Shown here one piece after another: positions 7,496 to 16,663 of a stretch of DNA of 47,596 nt. The position numbers were made by a program, and so were the translations under genes. Origin of the DNA: Solirubrobacterales bacterium (GTDB lineage Bacteria; Actinomycetota; Thermoleophilia; Solirubrobacterales; Solirubrobacteraceae); the NCBI GenBank assembly GCA_003244205.1, contig QHBW01000038.1, forward strand, positions 1 through 47,596, written 5' to 3'. Numbering within the stretch: position 1 is the first letter of the stretch; every line of letters starts with the position of its first letter. The notes beneath the pieces are model-generated. The model ran no database searches. It had not been told where the DNA came from and saw only the letters and a program-made list of their open reading frames with translations.

Positions 7496-7648
7496 AGCAC
7501 CGGGTGCCCGCGCGAACCGGGTCGGCCCGGCTCTCGTCGTCGGGATGCTCGTTGGCCCGCGAAAGCAGCTGCATCTCCGAGGCAGCGTGCGGGTGGAGGG
7601 CGTCCCACAAGCGGGTGGTGAGCCCGGCTGGCTTGCCCCCCGGCTGAC

Positions 7649-7654
7649 TACCAT
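7649..7654 (+). promoter_or_regulatory. -10 box of the YdeI-like gene
   Basis: TACCAT lies 6 bases before the GTG at 7661. There is no Shine-Dalgarno, so the transcript is probably leaderless. No convincing -35 box is visible. Confidence 0.4.
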
Positions 7655-7660
7655 GGGCCT

Positions 7661-7927
7661 GTGAGCGCCCGCAAAGTGCCCGGTGGGGTGGTGCATGAGT
7701 TGCCCGCGGATCTGCGTAAGGCGCTGATCGCCAACGCCACGGCACTCGATGCCTGGAAGGACATCACGCCCTTGGCCCGCAACGAGTTCATCTGCTGGGT
7801 CGAGGATGCCAAGCAGGCGAGAACCCGAGAGCGCCGCATCCGGCGGACCCGGGAGGAACTGGAGGAAGGCCAGCGCCGGCCCTGCTGCTGGCCGGGGTGC
7901 AAGCACCGCGAGCGCACCGGCAGGTAG
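7661..7927 (+). CDS. YdeI/OmpD-associated-like short protein
   Basis: An 88-residue protein. VVHELPADLRKALIANATALDAWKDITPLARNEFICWVEDAKQ matches the C-terminal helical domain of YdeI/OmpD-associated (bacteriocin-protection) proteins, including the ARNEF and WVEDAK signatures. It continues into ERRIRRTREELEEGQRRPCCWPGCKHRE, a tail with CCxxxC and a following His found in short actinobacterial members. The longer N-terminal domain of YdeI is missing, but such short forms are common. GTG start chosen from the -10 spacing. Function unknown. Confidence 0.7.
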   Translation: MSARKVPGGVVHELPADLRKALIANATALDAWKDITPLARNEFICWVEDAKQARTRERRIRRTREELEEGQRRPCCWPGCKHRERTGR

Positions 7928-8406
7928 CCGTCGCGCAGGACATTCATCGCCTCTCCCGGGGGCCTGCTGTGCGGCTGGTCGGCAGGCGATCTCACCAAGG
8001 TCCTCCCGACGGACTAATGCTCGCCTTCCGCGCAAGTGAGGGCGCGTGGCTTTCTGCCCTGGGGAGCCGGCATAGGGGGTGAGGTCGTGATCGCAGCTGA
8101 CGAACCTCCGGGTATCGGGTGCCCATCCTCGGCACTGAGACGGTCCTGATGAATTTTCGCAGCGAGAGCCAGCGTCGGCGGCGTGGCTGTCGCGCCTCCG
8201 ATCGCGATTGGAGAGCGTTCACAGCGAGGCTAGTCAGTCAGAGCCGGGCGCTTGCGCGGCCAGTCGAAGCCAGCAACGGTCCGCGGCACGCCACTCACGG
8301 CTGGAAGCGGCGCGATCGGTTGATCGTGCCGCTCACCCGCCAAGACAATACGGCTGGCCCGTGGCGCTCCCGCGGGACGCGCAAGATGACGGTAAGGCTG
8401 ACTGCC
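7928..8406. other. Intergenic, nothing recognised
   Basis: About 480 bases between convergent genes. Arg-rich open frames run through on both strands, as expected by chance at this GC content; none has a ribosome site or a recognisable domain. No repeat or terminator with a T-tract was seen. Confidence 0.5.
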
Positions 8407-9903
8407 TCAATGGTGGCGGCGGTGCGGTGTCTTACAGCGGCGGGGCTTGAGGTCGTGCCGGCCGCGAGATTGCGTTGGTGCGCGAGTCGTCGTCTGGTGA
8501 TGCGGGTGGTGGAATGGCTGACAGCCAGACTTGCTTTTGCTCGAGCGCGATCCGCCCGCCCGGTCGAAGCGGATCGTGCGTGTAACGAACAGTTCGGGGC
8601 TTAGCTGCTGGGCGAGCGTGTACTGCTGCTTGCGGTGTGGCGCTCCGAGGCCGACCGTGAAGGTGACCCGCCCTGCGGAGTCGGCTCGCACGTGGGTTGG
8701 GGAGCCGCCGTGCACGTCGACCGCCTGGCCGGGGTCCCAGAGCGGCGGTGTGGTCACGGTCTCGGTTCCTGACCCTCTGAGCGTGAGCCCTGCCGGGGAG
8801 GCGTGCGTGATGTCGAGGAACTCTGCGGCTCGACGCGGGTCGGCGGTGAACGTCCAGCCCCAGGCCGAGCTGTGAGGATCGGCGCGACGGTAGTCGAATG
8901 AGGACGGGGAGGCTGATCCAAACGCGGCGAGCATCTGGGGCCAGAAGCGGTGGATGTCGCGCTGGACGAAACGGTAGACGTGGGTGCCGCAGCCGTAGAG
9001 GTCGGCCGTGTGCGCGACTCCGGCCGTGGTTAGGGCGGCGTCGAAGTTCTGTGCCTGTTCGTAGCCGAGGCTCTCGAGGTAGGTCGCGAGCGGGTTCTCT
9101 TGGAGCTCGTCAGGCTGACATGGGACGCCGTTGCCAGAAGCGAAGTACAGCGACACGCCGCTCAGGTTTCCAGCCAGATCGGTTGGGTCGTGATCTCGCC
9201 ACCAGACCGCGTCGGTGGCTGGGTTGCCCCAAAGCCCGAGTGGCTGATAGGTCTGACCGCAGACGCTGTCGATGAACAGCATGAAGCCGGGCAGGAAGGT
9301 CTCCATTCGCGGGATCGCGGGATCGACCTGCCCGGAAAATGATCCGGCCACGGTGAACAGCTCGGGGTGGCGCGCCGCGTAGCTGATCGCCCCGAATCCA
9401 CCCATCGAGAACCCGGCCACCGCACGGTGCGCGCGGTCGGCGCGGGTGCGGTAGTGAGCATCGACATAGGGGATCAGCGTGTCGATGTCGAAGTGCTCCC
9501 AGCGATACGAGCCGTCGCGCCAGTCCGAGTAGAACCCGAACAGCCCTCCGAATGGCAACACCACGATCGCCTGCTGAGCGCCGGGCAGCTGGGCCGTGAA
9601 GCGCACCAGGTCGGTCGCGGTCAGATATTCGTCCTGGTCGGCGAGCGCGGAGTTGAGCAGGTACAGCACCGGGTAGGAACGGCGGGATCCGACGTATCCG
9701 GCCGGCAGCAGGACGTCGACCTTCACACCATCGATGACGACATGGTCGACTCGCGGATCGCTAACGGGAGTGCCCGTCACGAACGAATCGCACGGCTGGG
9801 GACACACGTCAGCGCGGGCTCCAGCCCCACCCACTGCGAACACCACACCGAGCGCCGCGAACGCGAGACGACGTTTGCTGAACTGGGAGGACGATCGGCT
9901 CAC
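8407..9903 (-). CDS. Secreted esterase (esterase D / antigen 85-like fold)
   Basis: A 498-residue exported alpha/beta hydrolase of the putative-esterase family. With the GTG start at 9903 the N-terminus reads as a clean signal peptide: RR, then LAFAALGVVFAVGG and an AGARA cleavage site. The catalytic domain has YPVLYLLNSALADQDEY, the nucleophile elbow GFSMGG (Ser166) and CGTHVYRF with the likely catalytic His. A C-terminal beta-rich region of about 120 residues follows. The last 40 or so residues are basic and His-rich and may be a frame-shifted tail. Frames opening earlier (9978) overlap the neighbouring pseudogene and are unlikely. Substrate unknown. Confidence 0.75.
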   Translation of the reverse strand: MSRSSSQFSKRRLAFAALGVVFAVGGAGARADVCPQPCDSFVTGTPVSDPRVDHVVIDGVKVDVLLPAGYVGSRRSYPVLYLLNSALADQDEYLTATDLVRFTAQLPGAQQAIVVLPFGGLFGFYSDWRDGSYRWEHFDIDTLIPYVDAHYRTRADRAHRAVAGFSMGGFGAISYAARHPELFTVAGSFSGQVDPAIPRMETFLPGFMLFIDSVCGQTYQPLGLWGNPATDAVWWRDHDPTDLAGNLSGVSLYFASGNGVPCQPDELQENPLATYLESLGYEQAQNFDAALTTAGVAHTADLYGCGTHVYRFVQRDIHRFWPQMLAAFGSASPSSFDYRRADPHSSAWGWTFTADPRRAAEFLDITHASPAGLTLRGSGTETVTTPPLWDPGQAVDVHGGSPTHVRADSAGRVTFTVGLGAPHRKQQYTLAQQLSPELFVTRTIRFDRAGGSRSSKSKSGCQPFHHPHHQTTTRAPTQSRGRHDLKPRRCKTPHRRHH

Positions 9904-9946
9904 CAGGCCTCGGAGAGCTTCCACCGAGTGGGTGGCCAAGGATCCC

Positions 9947-10285
9947 TCAGCCGGCGACGCTGAGGACCGCGCGCTCATAGTCCGTCGGCGCGTCGAACTG
10001 CATCATGTGGCTCGCCCCCGGGAGGACTTGGACGTGCGCGTGGGGCAGCCTCCTAGCCAGCCTTGTCGAGCTGTTGCGGAAAACCTTCTGGCTGAGGGCA
10101 CCCTCGAGCAGCAGAACAGGCATCTCTATGCTCGCCACCACCTCTACGGCCAGTTCCTCGCCGGTGCCGGCGTCGAGCTCCGCCATCGTCCCGGCCGCGT
10201 TGCGGGCAAGCGCTGTACGGACATCGCTCGAGAGGCGGTCGTAGGTTGTGACCCCATCCGTGCGATGGGTCGCGAACCGCGGCAA
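9947..10285 (-). pseudogene. C-terminal remnant of an alpha/beta hydrolase
   Basis: The frame ending at 9947 encodes VRTALARNAAGTMAEL, then EMPVLLLEGALSQKVFR and LPGASHMMQFDAP, which are the cap end, the acid-bearing strand region and the catalytic-His loop of an alpha/beta hydrolase. The nucleophile half of the protein is absent. Upstream it runs straight into the N-terminal half of a methyltransferase in another frame near 10280, so both genes appear truncated by one deletion event. Confidence 0.65.
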
Positions 10286-10601
10286 GCGGAATCGCGTCAG
10301 CCAACGCCTCGTGTAGCTCGATCTCGACTCCAACCTTGGCGGCTTTGGCACGCGCGCGGCGCAGTACTGCTGGGTCCCCGTCGATCCCCATCACCTTCGC
10401 AGCTGGTAGATCGTGCGCGAGTGCGATTGCCATGGCACCGGTTCCGCAGCCCAAATCAAGAATCTGTCTGGCGCCCGCAGCCCGGGCGTGCTCAACCAGT
10501 AGGGGCCGCCAATGCCGCTGGCGCATCGTGACGGCGTTGACTGCATCGAACAACGGCGTCAGGACGGGCCGACCGGCCGCCGGGACATAACGCTCGCTCA
10601 C
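10280..10601 (-). pseudogene. N-terminal remnant of a class I SAM methyltransferase
   Basis: Starting with ATG at 10601, the first 105 or so codons encode RQRHWRPLLVEHA, then QILDLGCGTGAMAIALA (SAM-binding motif I) and VMGIDGDPAVLRRA (motif II acidic loop). Sequence similarity stops after EIELHEALADAIPL, where the reading frame continues as unrelated basic sequence antisense to the hydrolase remnant. The catalytic C-terminal half is missing, so the product is unlikely to work. It is divergent from the TetR gene at 10740, with 138 bases between them. Confidence 0.65.
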
Positions 10602-10703
10602 TTGCGGCAGTGTTCCCGAATCCCGCGCGAAGCGGGGACTCGGCTTGGGCGGCGCCGAGACACGCGACGCGAGCGAGGCACACTCGGGCCGCGGCGTTGG
10701 ATC

Positions 10704-10739
10704 TTGACAGACGCCGACTTTGATGTTAGTCTGACTTAG
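10704..10739 (+). promoter_or_regulatory. Promoter and operator of the first TetR gene
   Basis: TTGACA (10704-10709), 17 bases, then TAGTCT (10727-10732), which is 7 bases before the GTG at 10740: a near-ideal promoter giving a leaderless message. AGTC-T-GACT (10728-10736), extended imperfectly to TTAGTCTGACTTAG, is a palindrome over the -10 box and a likely binding site for the TetR product. Confidence 0.7.
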
Positions 10740-11336
10740 GTGAATGTTGTACAGCGGCGCCCGTACCGGATGGTGGCGCGTGCTCAGGCGACGGCACGTA
10801 CCGGGGAGCGGATCCTCGACGCGGCGGTTGAGGTGTTCTTCGAGCAGCCGACGCCGAGCATCTCGCTCGACGCGGTGGCGCTCCGTGCCGGGGTGACCGT
10901 GCAGACGGTGATCCGGCGATTCGGCGGCCGCGGGGGGCTGCTGGAGGCGGCCGCGGAGCGCGAGTCAGAGAGGGTGCGCGAGGAGCGTGGGGTGCCCCCA
11001 GGTGACGTGGGCGGCGCCGTCCGCGCGTTGATCGAGCACTACGAGCGAACCGGGGACCATGTGCTGCGGATGCTGGCCGAGGAGGCCCGCTCGCCGGCTC
11101 TGCGCGGAATCGCGGCTGAGGGCCGACGGATGCACCGCGGTTGGTGTGAGGCGGTGTTCGCGTCCGCGCTCGCTGGCCTGAGCGCTGCTGAGCGGGCACG
11201 ACGCCTGGCTCAGCTGGTCGCCATATGCGACGTCTACACCTGGATGCTTCTGCGCCGCCAGTGCGGCCTCAGCCGAAACCAGACTGAGCTCGCGCTGCAC
11301 GAGCTGCTGAAACCACTGACAGAAAGGGGGCAGTGA
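10740..11336 (+). CDS. TetR-family regulator, copy 1 of the TetR-glycosyltransferase cassette
   Basis: A 198-residue repressor. The N-terminal HTH runs from ERILDAAVEVFFEQ through LDAVALRAGVTVQTVIRRFGG, and the all-helical ligand domain fills the rest. It opens with RRPYRMVARAQA, a segment shared with the second TetR protein at 37485-38090, and both end with a similar helix (DVYTWMLLRR and DVYTWKLLRS). The glycosyltransferase gene starts 4 bases after the stop. The likely role is control of its own promoter and the downstream glycosyltransferase in response to a small hydrophobic ligand, which is inferred from family and order. Confidence 0.85.
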   Translation: MNVVQRRPYRMVARAQATARTGERILDAAVEVFFEQPTPSISLDAVALRAGVTVQTVIRRFGGRGGLLEAAAERESERVREERGVPPGDVGGAVRALIEHYERTGDHVLRMLAEEARSPALRGIAAEGRRMHRGWCEAVFASALAGLSAAERARRLAQLVAICDVYTWMLLRRQCGLSRNQTELALHELLKPLTERGQ

Positions 11337-11340
11337 AACC

Positions 11341-12594
11341 ATGGCCCGGATCCTCGCCTACACCTCGCCCGCTCGCGGGCACCTTTACCCGCTGACGCCG
11401 ATCCTCGATGAACTGCGCTCGCGGGGGCACCAGATCGCCTTGCGCACCCTGTCCTCAGAGGTCGAGCTGATGCGCTCGCGCGGGTTCGATTGCGAGTCGC
11501 TCGATCCGGTCGTCGAGGGCGGCCACGACGATTACCTGGCGCGCACGCCCCAGGGGGCGCTCAAGCGCGCGCTGCGGACGTTCGCGCGCCGCGCCGAAGT
11601 CGACGTGCCGGCGACGCAAGCGGCGATCGAGCAAAGCGCGCCCGACGCGGTACTCGTCGACGTCAACACCTGGGGCGCGCAGGCAGTGGCGGAAGCGTCC
11701 GGGCTGCCGTGGGCGACGTGGTGTCCCTTCCCGCTTCCGCTCTCCTCGCCGGACGTGCTGCCGTTCGGCCCCGGGCTCGCGCCGGCGCGCGGGCCCCTGG
11801 GGCGACTACGCGACGCGATCCTGCGTCCTGTTCTCACCACCGGCTACGCCCGCGCGTTCGTGCCGGCGGTCAACCAGATCCGGGCGCAGGCCGGGCTCGC
11901 GCCGCTGAGCGGTCCAATGGAGCTGTATGAGAGCACGCCGCTGGTGCTGTACCTGACGGCCGAGCCGTTCGAGTACCCGAGCCCGCACTGGCCCGAAAAC
12001 ATCGTGATGGTCGGGCCCTGCGCATGGGAGCCGCCCAGCACGCCACCGGACTGGCTTGACCGGATCGAGCGCCCGATTGTGCTCGTCACCACCTCCTCGG
12101 AGTTTCAGAACGACGCACGGCTGGTGCACTGCGCGCTTGAGGCGCTGAGCGACGAGGACGTGCACGTGGTGGCGACGCTACCCGCCCAAGACCCCCAGAG
12201 CGTCGAGGTCCCGGCCAACGCGCAGGTGGAGCGGTTCGTCCCCCACGGGCCGGTGCTCGAGCGGGCAGTGTGCGCGGTCACGCACGGCGGCATGGGCGCA
12301 ACACAGAAGGCACTCGCCAGTGGCGTGCCGGTGTGCGCGGTGCCGTTCGGACGCGACCAGCTCGAGGTCGCCAGGCGCGTCGAGGTATCAGGCGCAGGCT
12401 CACGCCTACCCGCGCGGCGGCTGCACCCGCAGCGGCTACGAGCCAAGGTGCGCCAGGCGATCGCGTGTAGACCCGGTGCCGAGCGGATCGCGTCAGCCTT
12501 CAGAAGCGCTGGCGGCGCGACCGCAGCAGCCGACGCGATCGAGCAACGGCTACTGCGTGCCCAGATCACGTCCAACTCCTCGACCGCAGCCTAA
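11341..12594 (+). CDS. GT1-family (MGT-like) glycosyltransferase, copy 1
   Basis: A 417-residue GT-B enzyme of the macrolide/UDP-glycosyltransferase type, which moves a sugar from a nucleotide donor to a small-molecule acceptor. The N-terminal domain opens with LAYTSPARGHLYPLTPIL (acceptor side). The C-terminal donor domain has VTTSSEFQND, VERFVPHGPVLERA and THGGMGATQKALASGVPVCAVPFGRDQ, the family's nucleotide-sugar signature. No signal peptide or membrane segment. Intact and of normal length, unlike its paralogue at 36309-37485. With the TetR gene in front, modification of an exogenous or endogenous lipophilic compound is likely. It converges with the tetrapyrrole operon. Confidence 0.85.
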   Translation: MARILAYTSPARGHLYPLTPILDELRSRGHQIALRTLSSEVELMRSRGFDCESLDPVVEGGHDDYLARTPQGALKRALRTFARRAEVDVPATQAAIEQSAPDAVLVDVNTWGAQAVAEASGLPWATWCPFPLPLSSPDVLPFGPGLAPARGPLGRLRDAILRPVLTTGYARAFVPAVNQIRAQAGLAPLSGPMELYESTPLVLYLTAEPFEYPSPHWPENIVMVGPCAWEPPSTPPDWLDRIERPIVLVTTSSEFQNDARLVHCALEALSDEDVHVVATLPAQDPQSVEVPANAQVERFVPHGPVLERAVCAVTHGGMGATQKALASGVPVCAVPFGRDQLEVARRVEVSGAGSRLPARRLHPQRLRAKVRQAIACRPGAERIASAFRSAGGATAAADAIEQRLLRAQITSNSSTAA

Positions 12595-12639
12595 GACCCC
12601 TCGCCTCCTCCGACCCAGGCGCAGCCCCGGTCCGGCGTC

Positions 12640-14154
12640 TCAGTCGCCCTGCGCGTCGCCCACGATGGCGGCCACGAGCCCCTTGATGTCGTGGCGCTCG
12701 GCCTCCACATGAACGACGAGGCCGCGCTCGCGCAGTGTCTCGCTCGTGACAGGGCCGATGGAGACGATCCGCGCGTCGGGCGAAGGCTCGAAGCCGGTCT
12801 CGCCTGCTGCCTCGAGCAGATAGCGCACGGTTGAGGACGATGTGAACGTGACGTAGTCGGCCGTGCGCGCGGCCTCGAGCTCGGCGGGTCCGAGCGCCTG
12901 CGCCTTCGTCTCATAGAGCGTCACCACTTCGACTTCTGCTCCCCGCTCGCGCAGCGCATCGGGCAGCACGTCGCGCGCCTCGCTCGCCCGTGCCACCAGG
13001 GCGCGGCGGATCGGGTGATCGACCAGCGCCTCGACCAGCCCCTCGGCGACGGAGCGCGCGGGCACGACATCGGCCTCGAGCCCGTGCTCAGCCAGCGCGC
13101 GTGCCGTGCCGGCCCCGATCGCCGCCAGCGTCGTTCCCGCGAAGCTGCGCGCGTCGCCGCCTGCCGCGCGCACGCGCTGCCACAGGTACCGCACGCCGTT
13201 TGGACTCGTCAGGCACACCAGGTCGTAGGCCGCGAGATCGGGCGCAGGTCCCGCCAGCGGGGTGACCCGGATGGCTGGAGCCTGAACTACCCGAGCCCCC
13301 AGCGCCTGCAGCTCGCGCGCGAGGGCGCTCGCCTCCGCGCGCACGCGCGTGACGGCGACCGTCCGTCCCGCCAGCGGCCCCGCCGCGAACCACGTTAGCT
13401 CCTCGCCGAGGCTCGCCACCGGGCCCACGACGGTGATCGCCGGCGCCCCGATGTCCGCCTCGACCGCCCGCCGGGACGCCGTCGCGAGCGTGGCATACAC
13501 GACGCGCTGATCGGGGAAGCTGCCGCGCTCGATCACCGCGGCCGGCTCGGACCCGGGGCGGCCCGCCGCGAGCAGGCGTTCCGCGATCGCCTCGAGCCGG
13601 CGCGTGCCCATGTAGAGCACGAGGGTGCCCGGGAAGGCCGCGAGGGCCGACCAGTCCAGCGAAGACTCGGGCTTGTCCGGGTCCTCGTGGGCGGTGACGA
13701 ACGCGACCGCGCTCGCGCGCCCGCGATGAGTGATCGGGATGCCTGCATAGGCGGGGCCCGCCACGCCGGCGGTCACGCCGGGGACGACCTCGAAGTCGAT
13801 CCCCGCGGCGCGCAGCGCGAGCGCCTCCTCGCCGCCTCTGCCGAAGACGAAGGGATCGCCACCCTTCAGCCTCACGACCATCGCCCCCTGGCGCGCGCGC
13901 TCGATCAGGACGTCGAGGATCTCGCCTTGCGGCGTCGAGGGACCGCCCCCGACCTTGCCGGCGTAGATCAGCTCCGCCTCTTCGCGGGCCTCATCGAGCG
14001 CGCCGTCGGGCAGGAGCCGATCGTGGACGATGACGTCGGCGGCCGCGATCAGCTCGAGCGCGCGAGCGGTCATCAGACCGCGCGCACCCGGACCCGCTCC
14101 GACGAGCGCCACCCGGCCCGGCGTGGCCCCAGCGGCGCCGGTGCGCACACTCAC
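12640..14154 (-). CDS. cobA/hemD: Uroporphyrinogen-III C-methyltransferase / uroporphyrinogen-III synthase fusion
   Basis: A 504-residue bifunctional enzyme. The N-terminal SUMT domain (about 10-250) has [31 protein letters not shown] and [11 protein letters not shown] and makes precorrin-2 from uroporphyrinogen III. The C-terminal HemD domain (about 255-500) has [33 protein letters not shown] and [10 protein letters not shown] and closes the macrocycle. The fusion places the heme/siroheme branch point in one polypeptide. The GTG start overlaps the hemC stop (GTGA). It is the last gene of the long operon. Confidence 0.93.
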   Translation of the reverse strand: MSVRTGAAGATPGRVALVGAGPGARGLMTARALELIAAADVIVHDRLLPDGALDEAREEAELIYAGKVGGGPSTPQGEILDVLIERARQGAMVVRLKGGDPFVFGRGGEEALALRAAGIDFEVVPGVTAGVAGPAYAGIPITHRGRASAVAFVTAHEDPDKPESSLDWSALAAFPGTLVLYMGTRRLEAIAERLLAAGRPGSEPAAVIERGSFPDQRVVYATLATASRRAVEADIGAPAITVVGPVASLGEELTWFAAGPLAGRTVAVTRVRAEASALARELQALGARVVQAPAIRVTPLAGPAPDLAAYDLVCLTSPNGVRYLWQRVRAAGGDARSFAGTTLAAIGAGTARALAEHGLEADVVPARSVAEGLVEALVDHPIRRALVARASEARDVLPDALRERGAEVEVVTLYETKAQALGPAELEAARTADYVTFTSSSTVRYLLEAAGETGFEPSPDARIVSIGPVTSETLRERGLVVHVEAERHDIKGLVAAIVGDAQGD

Positions 14155-15095
14155 CCTGTCACCTCGGCCTGCTCGGCTTGGCGTACCAGCTCCCCGGCTC
14201 CGGCCGCCAGCATGCGCTGCGCCAGCGCGCGTCCGAGCGCTTCGGGATCGGCTCTCGGCCCCGTCAGCTCGTCGCGCACCCAGTCCGACCCATCTGGCAG
14301 CCCGGCGAACCCGCGCAGGCGCAGCTGACCGCCCCCTTCGTCGGCCGTCAGCTGACCGCCGCCTTCGTCATCGGCGGTCTCAGCGAGCCCGCCCACTGGC
14401 GTGTGGCAGCCGGCGCCGAGTGCGTGCACGAGCGTGCGCTCGGCGGTGAGGGTGTCGCGCGCGGCGCGATCCTCGAGCGCCGCCAGCGCCTCAGCCACCT
14501 CGCCGCGATCCGCCGGAGCCGTCACTGCCAGCGTCCCCTGCCCGGCCGCCGGCAGCAGCACCGACGGCTCGAGCAGCGCACCGGCGGCCGTCGTGCGCCC
14601 GAGCCGCTGGAGCCCTGCGAACGCGAGCACCAGCGCGTCGCACACGCCTTCGTCGAGCTTGCGCAGACGGGTGTCGACGTTGCCACGGACCCCGACCAGC
14701 TCGAGATCCTCGCGCAGCGCTCGCAGCTGGGCGGCACGCCGCAGGCTGCTCGTGCCCACGCGTGCCCCCGCAGCGAGCGCGCCAATCGAATCGGCTCCGC
14801 AGAGGACGTCACGCGGGTCCGCGCGGACCGGCACACAGGCGATCGCGACCCCCTCGGCAAGGAGGGTCGGGACGTCCTTGGCCGAATGCACGGCGGCATC
14901 GAGCTCTCCCGCGAGCAGCATCGCGTCGAGGTCGGCCACCCAGCGAGCCTTGTCACCCGGCGGCGCCCCCCGGTCCCCCGCGACGCGAACCGCCACCAGC
15001 TCCACGTCGACGCCTCGCTGGCGTAGTGAAACGGCCACCGCGGTCGCCTGAGCCTGGGCGAGTGCGCTTGCGCGCGTCCCCAGCCGCAGCTTCAA
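14151..15095 (-). CDS. hemC: Hydroxymethylbilane synthase
   Basis: A 314-residue enzyme that polymerises four porphobilinogens. Visible are LRLGTRASALAQAQA, AVHSAKDVPT, VGTSSLRRAAQL and RGNVDTRLRKLDEG; the dipyrromethane cofactor is held by Cys230 in ALGAGCHTPVGG. Just after that Cys the protein has a short internal duplication, TADDEGGGQL followed by TADEGGGQL, caused by a 27-bp spaced tandem repeat at about 14322-14376; this loop is not conserved in the family and is probably tolerated. It overlaps both hemA (4 bp) and cobA/hemD (4 bp). Confidence 0.95.
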   Translation of the reverse strand: MKLRLGTRASALAQAQATAVAVSLRQRGVDVELVAVRVAGDRGAPPGDKARWVADLDAMLLAGELDAAVHSAKDVPTLLAEGVAIACVPVRADPRDVLCGADSIGALAAGARVGTSSLRRAAQLRALREDLELVGVRGNVDTRLRKLDEGVCDALVLAFAGLQRLGRTTAAGALLEPSVLLPAAGQGTLAVTAPADRGEVAEALAALEDRAARDTLTAERTLVHALGAGCHTPVGGLAETADDEGGGQLTADEGGGQLRLRGFAGLPDGSDWVRDELTGPRADPEALGRALAQRMLAAGAGELVRQAEQAEVTG

Positions 15096-16453
15096 GAGCT
15101 GCGGCCGCGTTCGGCGCGCTTCCCGGCGCGCCGCTGCGGCAGCGCATGGACCTCGGCGCCCACCGAACCCGTCTGCTCGTCGTCGGGCAGCGGATCCTCG
15201 AGCGCGAACAGCTCACGCAGGACCTGCATGCGCGCGTGGAGGCGGTCATCGGCCCGCTTCATGCGGATCGTCGGCTCGTGCAGCAAGCGCTGAGCAACCG
15301 CGCGCGCCACGAGTTCGACGCGCTCGCGGTCGGCTGTCGACAACGACTCCCAGCGAGATTCGTTGTCGGCGAGCACATCGGCGACGATGTGCTCGCCGCG
15401 AGCGCGCAGGGCGGCGATCGTGGGTAAGACCTCGAGCGAGCCCAGCCACGTCGCGAAACGCTGGATCTCCTCCTCGACGATCGCCTGGGCGCTGCGCATC
15501 TCGCCGCGGCGCACCGCGTGGTTGCGCTTGACCACCGCCTGGAGGTCGTCGATGTCGCGCACCGTGACCCCCTCGATCTCTGCACAGGAGTGCTCGACAT
15601 CGCGGGGCACGGCGATGTCGATCGCCAGCAGGGGCCGGTCCGGTCGCCCAGCCATCACCTCGGCGACCTCGGCGTGGGTGAGGATCGCGTGCGGAGAAGA
15701 CGTGGAGGAGACGACGATGTCCGCGGCGCCCAGTGCCTGTGGGAGCTCGTCGAAGCTGACCGCGCGCCCGCCGAAGCGCTCGGCCAGCGCCAGCGCCCGT
15801 TCGCGCCGGCGATTGGCGACGAACAGCGTGTGGACGCCCTGGTTGGCCAGCGCGTGCGCCGTCAGCTCGCTCGTGTCGCCGGCGCCGACGAGCACCACCT
15901 GGCGATCGCGCAGGTCACCCAGCGTCTGGCGCGCCAGCTCGACTGCCACCGAGGAGACACTCGCGCTTCCGGTACCGATTGCCGTCTCCGAGCGGACGCG
16001 CTTGCCCGTCTGCAGAGCCGCGCGGAACAGCCGGTTCGTGAGCGGCCCCGTAGTTCCCGTCGCGAGCGCCCGATCATAAGCACGCTTGACCTGACCCTGG
16101 ACCTCGGCCTCGCCCACGATCATCGACTCGAGCCCCGCGGTCACGCGGTAGAGGTGGCGAGCGACCTCGCAGTTGCGGTGCGTGTACATCACGTCGACCA
16201 GCTCGGTCGGGCGGATGTCGGCATGACGGGCGAGCATCCCGAGGACGACCGTCTCCGCTTCGACCGGATCGCCGACGACGACATAGACCTCGGCGCGGTT
16301 GCAGGTGGAGATCGTCACCGCCTCGTGGATCTCGGGCTCGGCGAGCAGCTCGGCGCGAAAGGCGTCGGCATGGGACTCCGGAAGGGCCACTCGTTCGCGC
16401 AACGCCACCGGCGCGGTGCGGTGCGAGACCCCGAGTGCGAGCAGCTCGCTCAC
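15092..16453 (-). CDS. hemA: Glutamyl-tRNA reductase
   Basis: A 453-residue enzyme of the C5 pathway that reduces glutamyl-tRNA to glutamate-1-semialdehyde. VSHRTAPVALRER opens the protein, the catalytic Cys51 lies in TISTCNRAE, ESMIVGEAEVQGQVK and the NADPH-binding VVLVGAGDTSELTA follow, and the C-terminal dimerisation helices end in a short basic tail. GTG start at 16453 in a GTGA overlap with ccmD. Its place after cytochrome c maturation genes ties heme supply to cytochrome assembly. Confidence 0.95.
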   Translation of the reverse strand: MSELLALGVSHRTAPVALRERVALPESHADAFRAELLAEPEIHEAVTISTCNRAEVYVVVGDPVEAETVVLGMLARHADIRPTELVDVMYTHRNCEVARHLYRVTAGLESMIVGEAEVQGQVKRAYDRALATGTTGPLTNRLFRAALQTGKRVRSETAIGTGSASVSSVAVELARQTLGDLRDRQVVLVGAGDTSELTAHALANQGVHTLFVANRRRERALALAERFGGRAVSFDELPQALGAADIVVSSTSSPHAILTHAEVAEVMAGRPDRPLLAIDIAVPRDVEHSCAEIEGVTVRDIDDLQAVVKRNHAVRRGEMRSAQAIVEEEIQRFATWLGSLEVLPTIAALRARGEHIVADVLADNESRWESLSTADRERVELVARAVAQRLLHEPTIRMKRADDRLHARMQVLRELFALEDPLPDDEQTGSVGAEVHALPQRRAGKRAERGRSS

Positions 16454-16653
16454 GGTTCCGCGACCGTTCGCTCGCCCAGCTCCCCCCGCCCCAGCTCGCC
16501 GCGCTCCGCGAGCTCGGAGAGCTCACCGATCTCGCGCTCGACGCGGCTGAGCTTGCTCGCCATGACCGCGACGTAGATGAGCAGCAGCGCGAGGAACACG
16601 AGATACGCGGCGGCGACGTACTTGCCGGCTGCGTGGAGGGGAAGGGCGGGCAA
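16450..16653 (-). CDS. ccmD: CcmD-like small membrane protein
   Basis: A 67-residue protein with one N-terminal membrane helix (YVAAAYLVFLALLLIYVAVM) and a charged, coiled-coil-like tail (SKLSRVEREIGELSEL). Size, topology and position between ccmC and hemA fit CcmD, which helps release holo-CcmE from the heme exporter. The start was set at TTG 16653: an AGGAG site that overlaps the ccmC stop lies 7 bases before it, and the longer in-frame version would read through the ccmC C-terminus. It ends in a GTGA overlap with hemA. Confidence 0.75.
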   Translation of the reverse strand: MPALPLHAAGKYVAAAYLVFLALLLIYVAVMASKLSRVEREIGELSELAERGELGRGELGERTVAEP

Positions 16654-16663
16654 GGCGGCGCTC

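Noticed and set aside
8119-8604. A 161-codon plus-strand ORF before the esterase
   Set aside because: Arg/Ala-rich, no ribosome site, overlaps the esterase C-terminus on the other strand and has no motif.
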